DNA of 64,000 bases from CALSMU01 sp965230225 (GTDB lineage Bacteria > Bacteroidota > Bacteroidia > Flavobacteriales_D > Parvicellaceae), in NCBI GenBank assembly GCA_965230225.1, contig CBDDKM010000004.1, forward strand, positions 186,001 through 250,000, in the 5' to 3' direction. The stretch's first letter is position 1. The number at the start of each line of letters is the position of its first letter. The position numbers and the translations under genes are program-made. Below the pieces are notes generated by a model, which did not search any database, was not told the DNA's origin, and saw only the letters and a list, made by a program, of their open reading frames with translations. Positions 54,255-63,417 of this stretch are shown here, in pieces.

Positions 54255-55949
54255 ATGAGTACTAATACAGCTACACACAATTATTCAGACATCGAGATTG
54301 CACAGGCAGCCGAAATGCAACACATTAAAGAAATTGCAGCAAAACTGAATATAGAGGAGGATGATTTGGAAATGTATGGGAAGTACAAAGCTAAATTGCC
54401 ATTAAGTTTTTTGGATGAGGAGAAAATTGCTCAGAATAATCTGGTTTTGGTTACTGCTTTAACCCCAACTCCAGCCGGAGAAGGAAAAACCACGACATCC
54501 ATTGGATTAACAGAAGGAATGAACAAGATTGGTAAACAAACCACTGTTGTTTTAAGAGAGCCATCTTTAGGACCGGTATTCGGTATTAAAGGAGGTGCTG
54601 CCGGAGGAGGATATGCTCAGGTGGTTCCTATGGAGGACATTAACCTGCACTTTACAGGTGATTTTTCTGCAATTGAAAAAGCAAATAACCTCCTTTCTGC
54701 GTTAATCGATAACAACATTCAAAGTAAAACCAGAAACCTGGGTATTGACCCAAGAACCATTGTATGGAAAAGGGTGATGGATATGAATGATCGATCGCTT
54801 AGAGACATTACTATCGGACTGGGAGGAACGGCTAACGGAATTCCAAGACAAGATGGTTTTAACATTACACCGGCATCTGAGGTTATGGCTATCTTATGTA
54901 TGGCTGAAAGTTTTGCAGATTTAAAGAAAAGATTAGGAAATATTTTTATCGGATTTACTTTCGATAAAAAGCCTATATATGCCAGAGACTTAAAAGCTGA
55001 AAACGCCATGGCGATTCTATTAAAGGATGCCATTAAACCAAACTTAGTTCAAACACTTGAGGGTAATGCTGCCATCATTCACGGTGGGCCATTTGCCAAC
55101 ATTGCACAAGGTACAAACACCATTATTGCTACTAAGATGGGGCTTTCTCTTTCAGAATATGTAATTACAGAAGCTGGATTTGGAGCTGATCTCGGAGCAG
55201 AAAAATTCCTTGACATTAAATGTGTCTCTGGAGGATTGTCTCCAAAAGCATTGGTGTTGGTGGCAACTATCAGAGCATTAAGACACCACGGAGGAGCAAC
55301 CAAAGAAGAGTACAATACTCCAAGTGTGGAAAGAGTGGGAGCAGGATTTGCTAACCTTGAGAAGCACATCGAAAACTGTAAGAAATTTGGTTTAAACCCA
55401 GTAGTTGCTATTAATGCATTCCCTACTGATTCTGCTGAAGAGATTCAATTGATTCAGGATCGTTGCGAGAGCATGGGAGTAAAGGCCATCGTTGCAGATG
55501 GATGGGCTCAGGGAGGAAATGGAATGACAGACCTTGCTCAAGCAGTGGTTAACGAAGTGGAATCTGGAAACAATAAATTCAAACAATTATACGATTGGAG
55601 TTTACCAATCAAAACCAAAATCGAAACCATTGCGAAAGAGATTTATGGAGCTGATGGAGTAGACTACAGCAAGAAAGCCATTACCGACCTTCGTAAAATT
55701 GAAGAGTTAGGGTTAAATGAGCTTCCGGTATGTATGGCGAAGACTCAGAAGTCATTATCAGATAACGATAAACTTTACGCTAGACCAACAGGGTTTAGAG
55801 TAAATGTTCGTGAATTTGAATATGCTGTTGGAGCCGGATTCATTATTCCTATCTTAGGAAAAATGATGAGAATGCCAGGACTTCCTGCAACACCAGCTTC
55901 AGAAGGGATGGACATAGATAACGACGGAGTAATCTCAGGATTGTCTTAA
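54255..55949 (+). CDS. fhs: Formate--tetrahydrofolate ligase
   Basis: Fhs makes 10-formyl-THF from formate, THF and ATP, feeding one-carbon metabolism. The 564-residue protein has the expected length and motifs: TPTPAGEGKTTTSIGL (P-loop, ~73-88), REPSLGPVFGIKGGAAGGGYAQVVPMED, TGDFSAIEKANNLL, EAGFGADLGAEKF and TVEGNAA-like TLEGNAAIIHGGPFANIAQG. It is a single gene between two intergenic gaps. Confidence 0.96.
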   Translation: MSTNTATHNYSDIEIAQAAEMQHIKEIAAKLNIEEDDLEMYGKYKAKLPLSFLDEEKIAQNNLVLVTALTPTPAGEGKTTTSIGLTEGMNKIGKQTTVVLREPSLGPVFGIKGGAAGGGYAQVVPMEDINLHFTGDFSAIEKANNLLSALIDNNIQSKTRNLGIDPRTIVWKRVMDMNDRSLRDITIGLGGTANGIPRQDGFNITPASEVMAILCMAESFADLKKRLGNIFIGFTFDKKPIYARDLKAENAMAILLKDAIKPNLVQTLEGNAAIIHGGPFANIAQGTNTIIATKMGLSLSEYVITEAGFGADLGAEKFLDIKCVSGGLSPKALVLVATIRALRHHGGATKEEYNTPSVERVGAGFANLEKHIENCKKFGLNPVVAINAFPTDSAEEIQLIQDRCESMGVKAIVADGWAQGGNGMTDLAQAVVNEVESGNNKFKQLYDWSLPIKTKIETIAKEIYGADGVDYSKKAITDLRKIEELGLNELPVCMAKTQKSLSDNDKLYARPTGFRVNVREFEYAVGAGFIIPILGKMMRMPGLPATPASEGMDIDNDGVISGLS

Positions 55950-55970
55950 ATATTATTTTGAAAGAAAATA

Positions 55971-56003
55971 AAAAGCCATGACGATAAAGTCATGGCTTTT
56001 TTT
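55971..56003. terminator. Bidirectional intrinsic terminator (fhs / ilvA)
   Basis: A 12-bp stem (AAAAGCCATGAC/GTCATGGCTTTT) with a 6-nt loop; T runs occur on both transcripts. It serves fhs and the end of the ilv operon. Confidence 0.9.
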
Positions 56004-57264
56004 ATACCAATACCTGCATCAATTCAGGTTTGTCGTTCAAGTACTCCTTCAATACACTCTTATCTTTCATTCGATGTATTAGAGGTTGGAAATCCTCTTT
56101 TTCCTTGAGTTCAATACCAACAATTGCCGGACCTTTCTCTCGGCTGTTTTTCTTGTAGTATTCGAAGTAACTGATGTCGTCTGATGGTCCAAGTATATCA
56201 TTGACAAACTCCTTTAAAGCCCCGGCTCTTTGTGGAAAGTCGATGAGAAAATAGTGTTTCAACCCCTGATATAAAAGGGCTTTTTCCTTCATCTCTTCCA
56301 TTCGGGTAACATCGTTGTTGCTTCCGCTTAATAAGCATACCACGTTTTTGCCTTTTATCTCGTCCTTAAATCGATCCAGAACTGCAATGGTTAAAGCCCC
56401 GGCAGGTTCTAATACCAAACCATCTTTGTTGTATACGTTTAATATGGTTTCGCAAATTTTACCCTCAGCTACTGTAGCCATTTGGTGAAGGTTTTGCCTG
56501 CAAATTTCAAAATTCAATTGACCAACCTGCTTCACTGCTGCTCCATCTACAAATCGATCGATATGATTTAGTTTGACAAGTTTATTTTCCTTTAAGGATG
56601 CCGACATGGAAGGAGCTCCCTTTGGTTCGACTCCCACTATTTTTGTGTCTGGAGACAAACTTCTGAACACTGAGCTAACACCTGCCGCCAGTCCACCGCC
56701 ACCAACGGGAAGAAATAAATAGTCGATGGGTTGAGAGGATTGATTCAAAACTTCCAATCCGATGGTAGCCTGACCTTCAATTACTTTTTCATCGTTGAAA
56801 GGATGAATGAAGGTCATGTTCTCAGATTCTGAATAATTGATGGCAGCTTCATAAGCATCATCAAATGTATCTCCGGTGAGTACAATTTCGATGTGTACTC
56901 CTCCAAACATTTTTACCTGCTCCACTTTTTGAGTGGGAGTTGGGAAAGGCATGTAAATTCTGCCATAAACCCCAAGTTGATGGCAGGAATAAGCTACTCC
57001 TTGTGCATGATTTCCGGCACTGGCGCAAACAATTCCTTTTTTCAGAGCTTCTTGAGGTAAACTCTTGATTTTGTTATACGCGCCCCTTAATTTGTAGGAA
57101 CGGACTACTTGCTGATCTTCCCTTTTAAAGTTAACGTTAGAGTCAAATAAACGAGAATAGGTACGGTTGTGTTGTAGAGGAGTTACCACCGAAACACCTC
57201 TAAGTGTTTCGGCAGCTTTCTCCACTTTTTTTATAGTTGGATAATAGACGACTTCAGTTTCCAT
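56002..57264 (-). CDS. ilvA: Threonine ammonia-lyase (biosynthetic threonine deaminase)
   Basis: Makes 2-oxobutyrate, the first step towards isoleucine. A 420-residue, fold-type II PLP enzyme: PLP lysine in RSYKLRGAYNK, phosphate loop PVGGGGLAAG, SAGNHAQGVAY and the C-terminal regulatory ACT-like domain (HYFLIDFPQRAGALKEF, ~330-420), as in the one-ACT-domain IlvA of Bacillus. It is the last gene of the ilv operon, 4 bp from ilvC. Confidence 0.93.
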   Translation of the reverse strand: METEVVYYPTIKKVEKAAETLRGVSVVTPLQHNRTYSRLFDSNVNFKREDQQVVRSYKLRGAYNKIKSLPQEALKKGIVCASAGNHAQGVAYSCHQLGVYGRIYMPFPTPTQKVEQVKMFGGVHIEIVLTGDTFDDAYEAAINYSESENMTFIHPFNDEKVIEGQATIGLEVLNQSSQPIDYLFLPVGGGGLAAGVSSVFRSLSPDTKIVGVEPKGAPSMSASLKENKLVKLNHIDRFVDGAAVKQVGQLNFEICRQNLHQMATVAEGKICETILNVYNKDGLVLEPAGALTIAVLDRFKDEIKGKNVVCLLSGSNNDVTRMEEMKEKALLYQGLKHYFLIDFPQRAGALKEFVNDILGPSDDISYFEYYKKNSREKGPAIVGIELKEKEDFQPLIHRMKDKSVLKEYLNDKPELMQVLV

Positions 57265-57268
57265 TTTA

Positions 57269-58315
57269 TTAATTGTTCTCCGGTCGGAGCTTTCTTACCG
57301 TAGCTCCTGCTTGCCACAGTTCAGAATTCCTTAACTCGGTTAATTCTACTTCTAGTTTTTCGCGATAATCTTGTTGTGCATTCGCGCTGATTACCACTTC
57401 GGCTTCTGCACCACTAGCCACTCTGTCGTATAACTCTTCAAATACAGGAGTGGTGGCATTTCTAAATTTATGTCTCCAGTCTAATGCTCCTCTTTGGGCA
57501 GTGGTTGAGGTATTGGCATACATCCAGTCCATTCCGTTTTCCGCCACCAATGGCATTAAACTTTGAGTTAATTCTTCTACCGTTTCGTTGAATGCTTCAG
57601 AAGGAGAGTGCCCATGTTTTCTTAGTACATTGTACTGTGCTTCAAACAGACCGGCCAATGCTCCCATTAAAATTCCTCTTTCTCCCGTTAGGTCAGAATA
57701 AACTTCTTTCTCAAAATCGGTTTCAAAAAGGTATCCCGATCCAACACCTATACCTAGTGCAACAACTCGATCCTTCGCCTTCCCTGTAGCATCCTGGAAA
57801 ATGGCAAAACTGGAGTTAAGCCCTTTACCTTCCACAAACATTCTTCTCAACGAAGTTCCGGATCCTTTTGGTGCAACCAATATTACATCAACATCTGATG
57901 GAGGAACAATTCCGGTTTTATCCTTATAGGTTACTCCAAATCCATGCGAAAAATAGAGTGCCTTACCTGGGGTTAAGTGCTTCTTGATGGTCTCCCATTG
58001 TTGAATCTGTCCAGCATCCGAAAGCAAGTATTGCAAGATGGTAGCACGTTCTGCTGCCTCTTCCAGTTCAAATAGGTTTTCTCCCGGAACCCAACCATCC
58101 TGTACAGCTTTGTCCCACGATTTAGATCCTTTTCTTTGACCTACAATTACGTTAAACCCATTGTCTCTTAAGTTGAGCGATTGTCCAGGCCCCTGAACTC
58201 CATATCCCAATACCGCAATGGTTTCGTCTTTTAATGTCTCTAATGCTTTTTGTAGCGGAAATTCCTCTCTGGTTACTACATTTTCCTCTACACCTCCAAA
58301 ATTTAAAGTTGCCAT
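57269..58315 (-). CDS. ilvC: Ketol-acid reductoisomerase, fungal-like class I
   Basis: Converts acetohydroxy acids to dihydroxy acids using NADPH. A 348-residue class I form (one knotted domain). The nucleotide loop is GYGVQGPGQSLNLRDNG rather than the bacterial GYGSQGHAHALNLRDSG. Stretches such as DGWVPGENLF, LYFSHGFGV, VILVAPKGSGTSLRR, GKGLNSSFAIFQDATGKA, ERGILMGALAGLFEAQYDVL-like and a C-terminal KLRPENN closely recall fungal Ilv5. Mg/substrate residues in GHSPSEAFNETVEEL are present. Confidence 0.92.
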   Translation of the reverse strand: MATLNFGGVEENVVTREEFPLQKALETLKDETIAVLGYGVQGPGQSLNLRDNGFNVIVGQRKGSKSWDKAVQDGWVPGENLFELEEAAERATILQYLLSDAGQIQQWETIKKHLTPGKALYFSHGFGVTYKDKTGIVPPSDVDVILVAPKGSGTSLRRMFVEGKGLNSSFAIFQDATGKAKDRVVALGIGVGSGYLFETDFEKEVYSDLTGERGILMGALAGLFEAQYNVLRKHGHSPSEAFNETVEELTQSLMPLVAENGMDWMYANTSTTAQRGALDWRHKFRNATTPVFEELYDRVASGAEAEVVISANAQQDYREKLEVELTELRNSELWQAGATVRKLRPENN

Positions 58316-58334
58316 AATTAATTGTTTTTTTGTT

Positions 58335-58877
58335 TTAGTTGATTGCCGCTGCTAAAGCGTGCTCGTTTAATTGATAAGTTGAATTGTTTTCTGGTTTAGT
58401 AATAGCCACCCTTCCTGAGCGAACAAACTCTTTCAGTCCAAATGGTTTTAGTTCTTTGTAAAGAAGTTTAGTCTCCTCTTTGTGCCCCGTTTTTTCCAAT
58501 ACAGTAAAGTCCTTTTCTACCGATAGTACTCGTGCATGGTGTTTTCGGATCAGTTGTTCTGCTCCACAACCATTAGTTAAGGAGGCAGTTTCAATTTTGT
58601 ACAGAGCAATTTCCTGATAGATCAGGTTGTCATCCACCTCGGCATAGGCGCTGTGGATTTCAATTTGCTTTTCCAATTGTTTAACAATGGTGGCTACATT
58701 TTTTTCCGTTTCTTCCACCACAATGGTATATCGAAACAGGTTCCAATGTTCGCTTTCAGATACGGTGAGGCAGTCGATGTTCACCTTTCTTCTGTTGAAT
58801 ATGGATGTTACCCGATTGAGTAATCCAGCTCGGTTTTCTGAAAATACCGTTATGGTATGTTTCTTTTTCGTGTTCAT
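58335..58877 (-). CDS. ilvN: Acetolactate synthase regulatory (small) subunit
   Basis: A 180-residue small subunit (ilvN/ilvH family). The N-terminal ACT domain (HTITVFSENRAGLLNRVTSIFNRRKVNIDCL) binds valine and mediates feedback inhibition of the catalytic subunit. A second C-terminal domain (LTNGCGAEQLIRKHHARVLSV) follows. It lies 10 bp downstream of ilvB and 19 bp upstream of ilvC, consistent with stoichiometric co-expression. Confidence 0.9.
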   Translation of the reverse strand: MNTKKKHTITVFSENRAGLLNRVTSIFNRRKVNIDCLTVSESEHWNLFRYTIVVEETEKNVATIVKQLEKQIEIHSAYAEVDDNLIYQEIALYKIETASLTNGCGAEQLIRKHHARVLSVEKDFTVLEKTGHKEETKLLYKELKPFGLKEFVRSGRVAITKPENNSTYQLNEHALAAAIN

Positions 58878-58887
58878 ATCTGTTTGT

Positions 58888-60609
58888 TTATTGTTCTAGT
58901 ATCATTTCATTTACTGCAGATCCAGCGGGCATCATTGGGAATACATTATCTTCCTGTCCCACCATTACTTCTAACAAGAAAGAACCATCGTGCTCCATCA
59001 TTGCTTTTAATCCACTGCGTAAATCTTCTCTGTTTTCTATTTTTTCTGTTCCTATTCCGTAGCCCTTAGCCACCGATTGAAAATCCGGGTTAACCATTTC
59101 AGTAGAGGCATATCGTTTATCAAAAAATAGCTGTTGCCACTGTCTAACCATTCCAAGAAACTGGTTGTTGAGCACCAATATTTTTACATCAACTCCCGTT
59201 TGAAGTATGGTTCCCAATTCCTGGATGTTCATTTGAACACCACCATCCCCGTTGATGGCCACCACCGTTTGATCAGGTGCTCCTAACTTTGCCCCAATAG
59301 CAGCTGGTAAGCAAAATCCCATGGTTCCCAATCCGCCGGAAGAGATCAATTTTTTACTTCCCTTAAACTTAGAATAGCGTCCCGCTATCATTTGGTGTTG
59401 CCCTACATCGGTAACGATAATAGCCTCACCTTTGGTAAACTCATTGAGCGCACTTACCACCTCTGTCATGGTCATCATATCAGTAGATTCACTCAACTCT
59501 TTCTCTATTACTTTGGTTTGTTCTTCCTGGTGATAAGGAGAAAACTTAGAGATCCACTCGGAATGTTCTTTTTGATGAATCATTTTGGTGAGCACCGTAA
59601 GTGTTGTTTTACAGTTGCCCGGAACAGCTACATCCGTTTTTACATTTTTGTCAATCTCATAAGGATCTATTTCCAGATGGATTACCTTGGCCTGTTGAGC
59701 ATACTTTTCCAGGTTTCCGGTTACTCGATCATCGAAGCGCATTCCGATGGCGATCAATACATCGCATTCGTTGGTCATCATGTTAGGTGCATAGTTTCCG
59801 TGCATTCCCAACATACCCATGTATTGTGGGTGATCAGTTGATAAAGCCGATAATCCCAATAAAGTAGAGGCGCAAGGTGCTCCTGATTTTTCTACAAATT
59901 TTTTGAATTCGTTTTCAGCATTTCCCAACAATACTCCCTGTCCGAATAGTATGAATGGTTTCTGGGCATTGTTGATCAATTCAGAAGCATCTAAATAATT
60001 GTCCATACTACATTCTGGTTCCGGTTGGTAACTTACTATCCCTTCGCATGACCGATATGAGAAGTCTGCGGTCTGCAATTGAGCATCTTTAGTGATGTCG
60101 ATTAATACCGGTCCCGGTCTACCGGATTTGGCGATGTAAAATGCCTTGGCCATCACTTCAGGTATTTCTTCTGCCGAAGTAATCTGATAGTTCCATTTGG
60201 TAACGGGCATCGAGATGTCTATGATATCAGTTTCCTGAAAAGCATCGGTTCCCAATAAATGGCTGGGTACTTGCCCAGTGATACAAACCAATGGGGTAGA
60301 ATCTATTTGAGCATCTGCGATTCCGGTGATTAAATTAGTAGCACCAGGTCCTGAAGTAGCCATGCAAACTCCTACTTTACCTGACGATCTGGCATAGCCT
60401 TGTGCTGCATGAACCGCCCCTTGTTCGTGTCTGGTTAATACGTGTTTAAGTGTGTCCTGAAATTTGAATAGTACGTCGTAAACAGGCATAATTGCTCCTC
60501 CAGGATATCCAAATAATGTATCTACTCCCTCTTCCAACAAGCACTTTATCAGCGCTGTGGACCCATCCAGGGTTTGGGTTGTTGACTGTGGTTGTGTGAT
60601 TGTTTTCAT
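58888..60609 (-). CDS. ilvB: Acetolactate synthase catalytic (large) subunit
   Basis: A 573-residue TPP enzyme that makes acetolactate and acetohydroxybutyrate. Visible are GYPGGAIMPVYD, HEQGAVHAAQGYAR (catalytic Glu), GPGATNLITGIADA, MLGMHG and the TPP/Mg motif GDGGVQMNIQELGT...NNQ. FAD- and herbicide-site-type residues are not checked. It is only 1 bp downstream of ilvD. Confidence 0.95.
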   Translation of the reverse strand: MKTITQPQSTTQTLDGSTALIKCLLEEGVDTLFGYPGGAIMPVYDVLFKFQDTLKHVLTRHEQGAVHAAQGYARSSGKVGVCMATSGPGATNLITGIADAQIDSTPLVCITGQVPSHLLGTDAFQETDIIDISMPVTKWNYQITSAEEIPEVMAKAFYIAKSGRPGPVLIDITKDAQLQTADFSYRSCEGIVSYQPEPECSMDNYLDASELINNAQKPFILFGQGVLLGNAENEFKKFVEKSGAPCASTLLGLSALSTDHPQYMGMLGMHGNYAPNMMTNECDVLIAIGMRFDDRVTGNLEKYAQQAKVIHLEIDPYEIDKNVKTDVAVPGNCKTTLTVLTKMIHQKEHSEWISKFSPYHQEEQTKVIEKELSESTDMMTMTEVVSALNEFTKGEAIIVTDVGQHQMIAGRYSKFKGSKKLISSGGLGTMGFCLPAAIGAKLGAPDQTVVAINGDGGVQMNIQELGTILQTGVDVKILVLNNQFLGMVRQWQQLFFDKRYASTEMVNPDFQSVAKGYGIGTEKIENREDLRSGLKAMMEHDGSFLLEVMVGQEDNVFPMMPAGSAVNEMILEQ

Positions 60610-60610
60610 C

Positions 60611-62287
60611 TTAAAATTTGTCTGTTACGCATCCACTAGAAGCAGATGACACGGTTTTAGCATATTTGTACAATACCCCTCTTTCCACTCGTAATGGAGG
60701 AGCTTGCCATGTTTGTTTTCTTAGAGCCAGTTCTTCTTCGGGAACGTGAAGTTCTATAGTGTTTTTTTCAGCATCGATGGTAATTTGATCTCCATTCTCA
60801 ACCAGTGCTATGGTTCCTCCCACTTGAGCCTCTGGTGCAATGTGTCCCACCACAAAACCGTGGGTTCCACCTGAGAATCTACCATCTGTTATCAGGGCAA
60901 CGTCGTTTCCTAATCCAGCCCCCATAATGGCCGCAGTTGGTTTTAGCATTTCCGGCATTCCAGGCCCTCCTTGTGGTCCTTCGTATCGAATTACGATCAC
61001 ATCACCCTTTTGAACCTCATTGTTGGCGATTCCGTCATTGGCTTCAAATTCACCATTGTAAACCCTTGCCTTACCACTAAACTTCAATCCTTCCTTACCG
61101 GTTATTTTTGCCACCGATCCCTGCGTGGCAAGGTTTCCAAACAATATTCTCAAATGCCCCGTTGGTTTTATTGGCGAGCTAACTGGCTTAATTACTTGCT
61201 GGTTCTTTAGCATTGATGGAACATCTGCCAGGTTCTCCGCCAACGTTTTTCCTGTTATGGTTAAGCATGAGCCATCCAATATTCCCAATTCTAATAAGTA
61301 CTTCATTACGGCGGGCATTCCACCGATTCGATGAACATCTTCCATCAGGAATTTCCCACTTGGTTTAAGATCAGCAAGGAATGGAGTAGTATCCGATATG
61401 CGCTGAAAGTCTTCCAACGTAAAGGAAACGTCTGCCGCATCTGCTATGGCCAAAAAGTGCAATACAGCGTTAGTAGACCCTCCCAGTACGGTGATCAGTT
61501 TTATGGCATTCTCGATGGATTTTTTGGTGATGATGTCCTTGGGCTTCAGGTCCAATTCTATCAATTTGGTTAGTGCTTTACCGGCAGCTTCACATTCTTC
61601 TACTTTGTTGGTACTAACCGCTGGGTTAGAAGAATTATAAGGAAGTGACATCCCAAGCGCCTCGATAGCAGCAGCCATGGTGTTGGCGGTATACATACCT
61701 CCGCAAGCACCAGATCCCGGGCAAGCATTTTTAACAATGTTCTTAAACTTTTCCTCATCGATGGTACCGGCAACTTTAGCTCCCCATGCTTCAAAAGCGG
61801 AAACGATATCTAGCTTTTTCCCATCAAAACTTCCGGATTCTATGGTTCCACCATAAACCAATACTGCAGGTCTGTTTAGGCGGAGCATGCCAATGATTGC
61901 ACCCGGCATGTTTTTATCGCATCCCACTACACAAGCTACTCCATCGTAGCACAATCCTTCCACCACCGTTTCTACAGAATCTGCTATTAAATCTCTGGAA
62001 GGAAGCGAGAATCGCATTCCAAATGTTCCCATCGAAATTCCGTCACTCACCCCGATGGTGTTAAAAATTAATCCAACTGCACCGGAAGAATTAATTCCTT
62101 CTTTCACGTGTTTTGCCAAACCGTTTAGGTGCATGTTGCAAGGATTCCCTTCGTAACCTGTACTGGCTACTCCCACCAATGGTTTTTTCAAATCTTCTTC
62201 TGTAAGCCCTATGGCGTAAAGCATGGCTTGTGCCGCAGGTTGGGAAGAGTTTTGTGTAACCTCTTTACTGTATTTGTTAAGTTCCAT
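60611..62287 (-). CDS. ilvD: Dihydroxy-acid dehydratase
   Basis: Dehydrates 2,3-dihydroxy acids to 2-oxo acids with an Fe-S cluster. The 558-residue protein starts at the ATG at 62287; the TTG at 62308 would add seven non-conserved residues. Fe-S ligands lie in EGNPCNMH, VGCDKNMPGA and CPGSGACGGMYTANTM. Other blocks are LGGSTNAVLHFLAI, GPQGGPGMPEML and DGRFSGGTHGFVVGH. It is separated by 145 bp from ilvE, which holds a weak hairpin. Confidence 0.95.
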   Translation of the reverse strand: MELNKYSKEVTQNSSQPAAQAMLYAIGLTEEDLKKPLVGVASTGYEGNPCNMHLNGLAKHVKEGINSSGAVGLIFNTIGVSDGISMGTFGMRFSLPSRDLIADSVETVVEGLCYDGVACVVGCDKNMPGAIIGMLRLNRPAVLVYGGTIESGSFDGKKLDIVSAFEAWGAKVAGTIDEEKFKNIVKNACPGSGACGGMYTANTMAAAIEALGMSLPYNSSNPAVSTNKVEECEAAGKALTKLIELDLKPKDIITKKSIENAIKLITVLGGSTNAVLHFLAIADAADVSFTLEDFQRISDTTPFLADLKPSGKFLMEDVHRIGGMPAVMKYLLELGILDGSCLTITGKTLAENLADVPSMLKNQQVIKPVSSPIKPTGHLRILFGNLATQGSVAKITGKEGLKFSGKARVYNGEFEANDGIANNEVQKGDVIVIRYEGPQGGPGMPEMLKPTAAIMGAGLGNDVALITDGRFSGGTHGFVVGHIAPEAQVGGTIALVENGDQITIDAEKNTIELHVPEEELALRKQTWQAPPLRVERGVLYKYAKTVSSASSGCVTDKF

Positions 62288-62340
62288 GTTTGTTGTTTTG
62301 CGGATCAAATATTCAATCTTGATTTGGATACTCGAAAACC

Positions 62341-62386
62341 AAAAAAAATGAAGAATTAAGATGTTTAACTACTGTGGAATTCTTCT
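62341..62386 (-). terminator. Weak possible terminator between ilvE and ilvD
   Basis: Minus strand: GAAGAATT, a 20-nt loop, AATTCTTC and then T8. The stem is short and AT-rich. It could lower expression downstream of ilvE or be chance. No leader peptide precedes it. Confidence 0.3.
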
Positions 62387-62432
62387 GTAGGTACTGTAAA
62401 TTCTCAGTTTTTGATTTTCCTCGTTACACTTG

Positions 62433-63323
62433 TTAAACCAGTGCAAAATCTTTTATTTCTTTTCCTTTTACCTTCTTTTGGTACATTTTTGATAGCTCAA
62501 ATCCCAAAGAATCTTCCCAGTTCAATCGAAAAGAATGATCGTCCAAGGATTCTATTCCTGCAATCTCGGCAGCTGTACCTGTGTAAAAAGCCGAATCTGC
62601 CCCGTGTACTTCTTCTGGGGTAAAGTGCTTTTCTTCTAGTGAGATTTCTAATTCTTCGCACATTTCAAATACGGTAGCTCTGGTTATTCCGGCCAGTATA
62701 TTTCCCAGTGGAGGAGTGTATAATTTACCATCCTTTTCAAAGAAAAAATTGGCTCCTGGTCCCTCTGCTACATAACCATTCATGTCCAGTAATAATGCCT
62801 CATCATAACCAGCTTGTTTCGCTTCAGTTGTGGCCAATATCGAATTGGTATAATGCCCTGTAACTTTGGCTTCTACATGACAAGATTTAGGATTGGGACG
62901 TTGAAAAGAAGATGTTTTTAAACGAAGTAATTGGCTTCCCAAATATCTTCCCCATTCCCATGCACAAAGTAGCAAGTGTACTTCTTCGGTTGGTTCCAGT
63001 TTCATGTTGGCTCCCAGATATACCAGGGGTCTGATGTAGGCATCCCCCAGATTATTTTTCTCCAGCAATTCGTAAGTTAATGCGGTTAACTCTTCCACGG
63101 TGTAATCCAGTTGGATATGCATCTTTTGAGCTGAGTACAACAAGCGTTCATAGTGCTCTTTAGCTTTGAAGACCTGCGGCCCATCGTCCGTTTGGTAAGA
63201 TCTGATTCCTTCGAATACTCCGTTTCCATAATGCATGGTTTGGTTGTAAAGGTCAGTGCTTGTTTCGTTAGCTTTTAGCCATTTTCCATCCAGAAATACG
63301 GTGGTGTGTTTGTCGAAATACAT
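62433..63323 (-). CDS. ilvE: Branched-chain amino acid aminotransferase
   Basis: A fold-type IV PLP aminotransferase, final step of Ile/Val/Leu synthesis and first step of their breakdown. The 296-residue protein starts at the ATG at 63323 (MYFDKHTTVFLDGKW); the open frame to 63395 runs through the second attenuator hairpin and is not family-like. Motifs are GNGVFEGIRSY, YIRPLVYLG, KVTGHYTNSILA with the PLP lysine, and EGPGANFFF with GITRATVFEM. It is the first structural gene of the ilv operon, downstream of two attenuators. Confidence 0.94.
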   Translation of the reverse strand: MYFDKHTTVFLDGKWLKANETSTDLYNQTMHYGNGVFEGIRSYQTDDGPQVFKAKEHYERLLYSAQKMHIQLDYTVEELTALTYELLEKNNLGDAYIRPLVYLGANMKLEPTEEVHLLLCAWEWGRYLGSQLLRLKTSSFQRPNPKSCHVEAKVTGHYTNSILATTEAKQAGYDEALLLDMNGYVAEGPGANFFFEKDGKLYTPPLGNILAGITRATVFEMCEELEISLEEKHFTPEEVHGADSAFYTGTAAEIAGIESLDDHSFRLNWEDSLGFELSKMYQKKVKGKEIKDFALV

Positions 63324-63356
63324 GATTATTTGTTTTGTGTTTTTTGATTTAGGTGT

Positions 63357-63393
63357 AAAAAAAAAGCCCTTCTCGATGTGAGAAGGGCTTTTC
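63357..63393 (-). terminator. Attenuator terminator 2 (before ilvE)
   Basis: Minus strand: a 13-bp stem between 63392-63380 (GAGAAGGGCTTTT on the plus strand) and 63374-63362, with a 5-nt loop (63379-63375), followed by a T run (63361-63357 and beyond). It lies 25 nt downstream of the leader-2 stop and 34 nt before the ilvE ATG. Segment 63376-63383 (loop and upper left arm) is exactly complementary to 63416-63423 at the leader-2 stop codon, an antiterminator candidate. Confidence 0.9.
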
Positions 63394-63417
63394 AAATTAG
63401 GTATAGCGCTTTAAGTC

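Noticed and set aside
62288..62432. Third ilv attenuator between ilvE and ilvD
   Set aside because: A weak hairpin with T8 is present, but no Ile/Val/Leu-rich leader ORF or antiterminator was found.
63324..63395. Extended ilvE reading frame to 63395
   Set aside because: It runs through terminator 2 and lacks family similarity; the ATG at 63323 matches the start of branched-chain aminotransferases.
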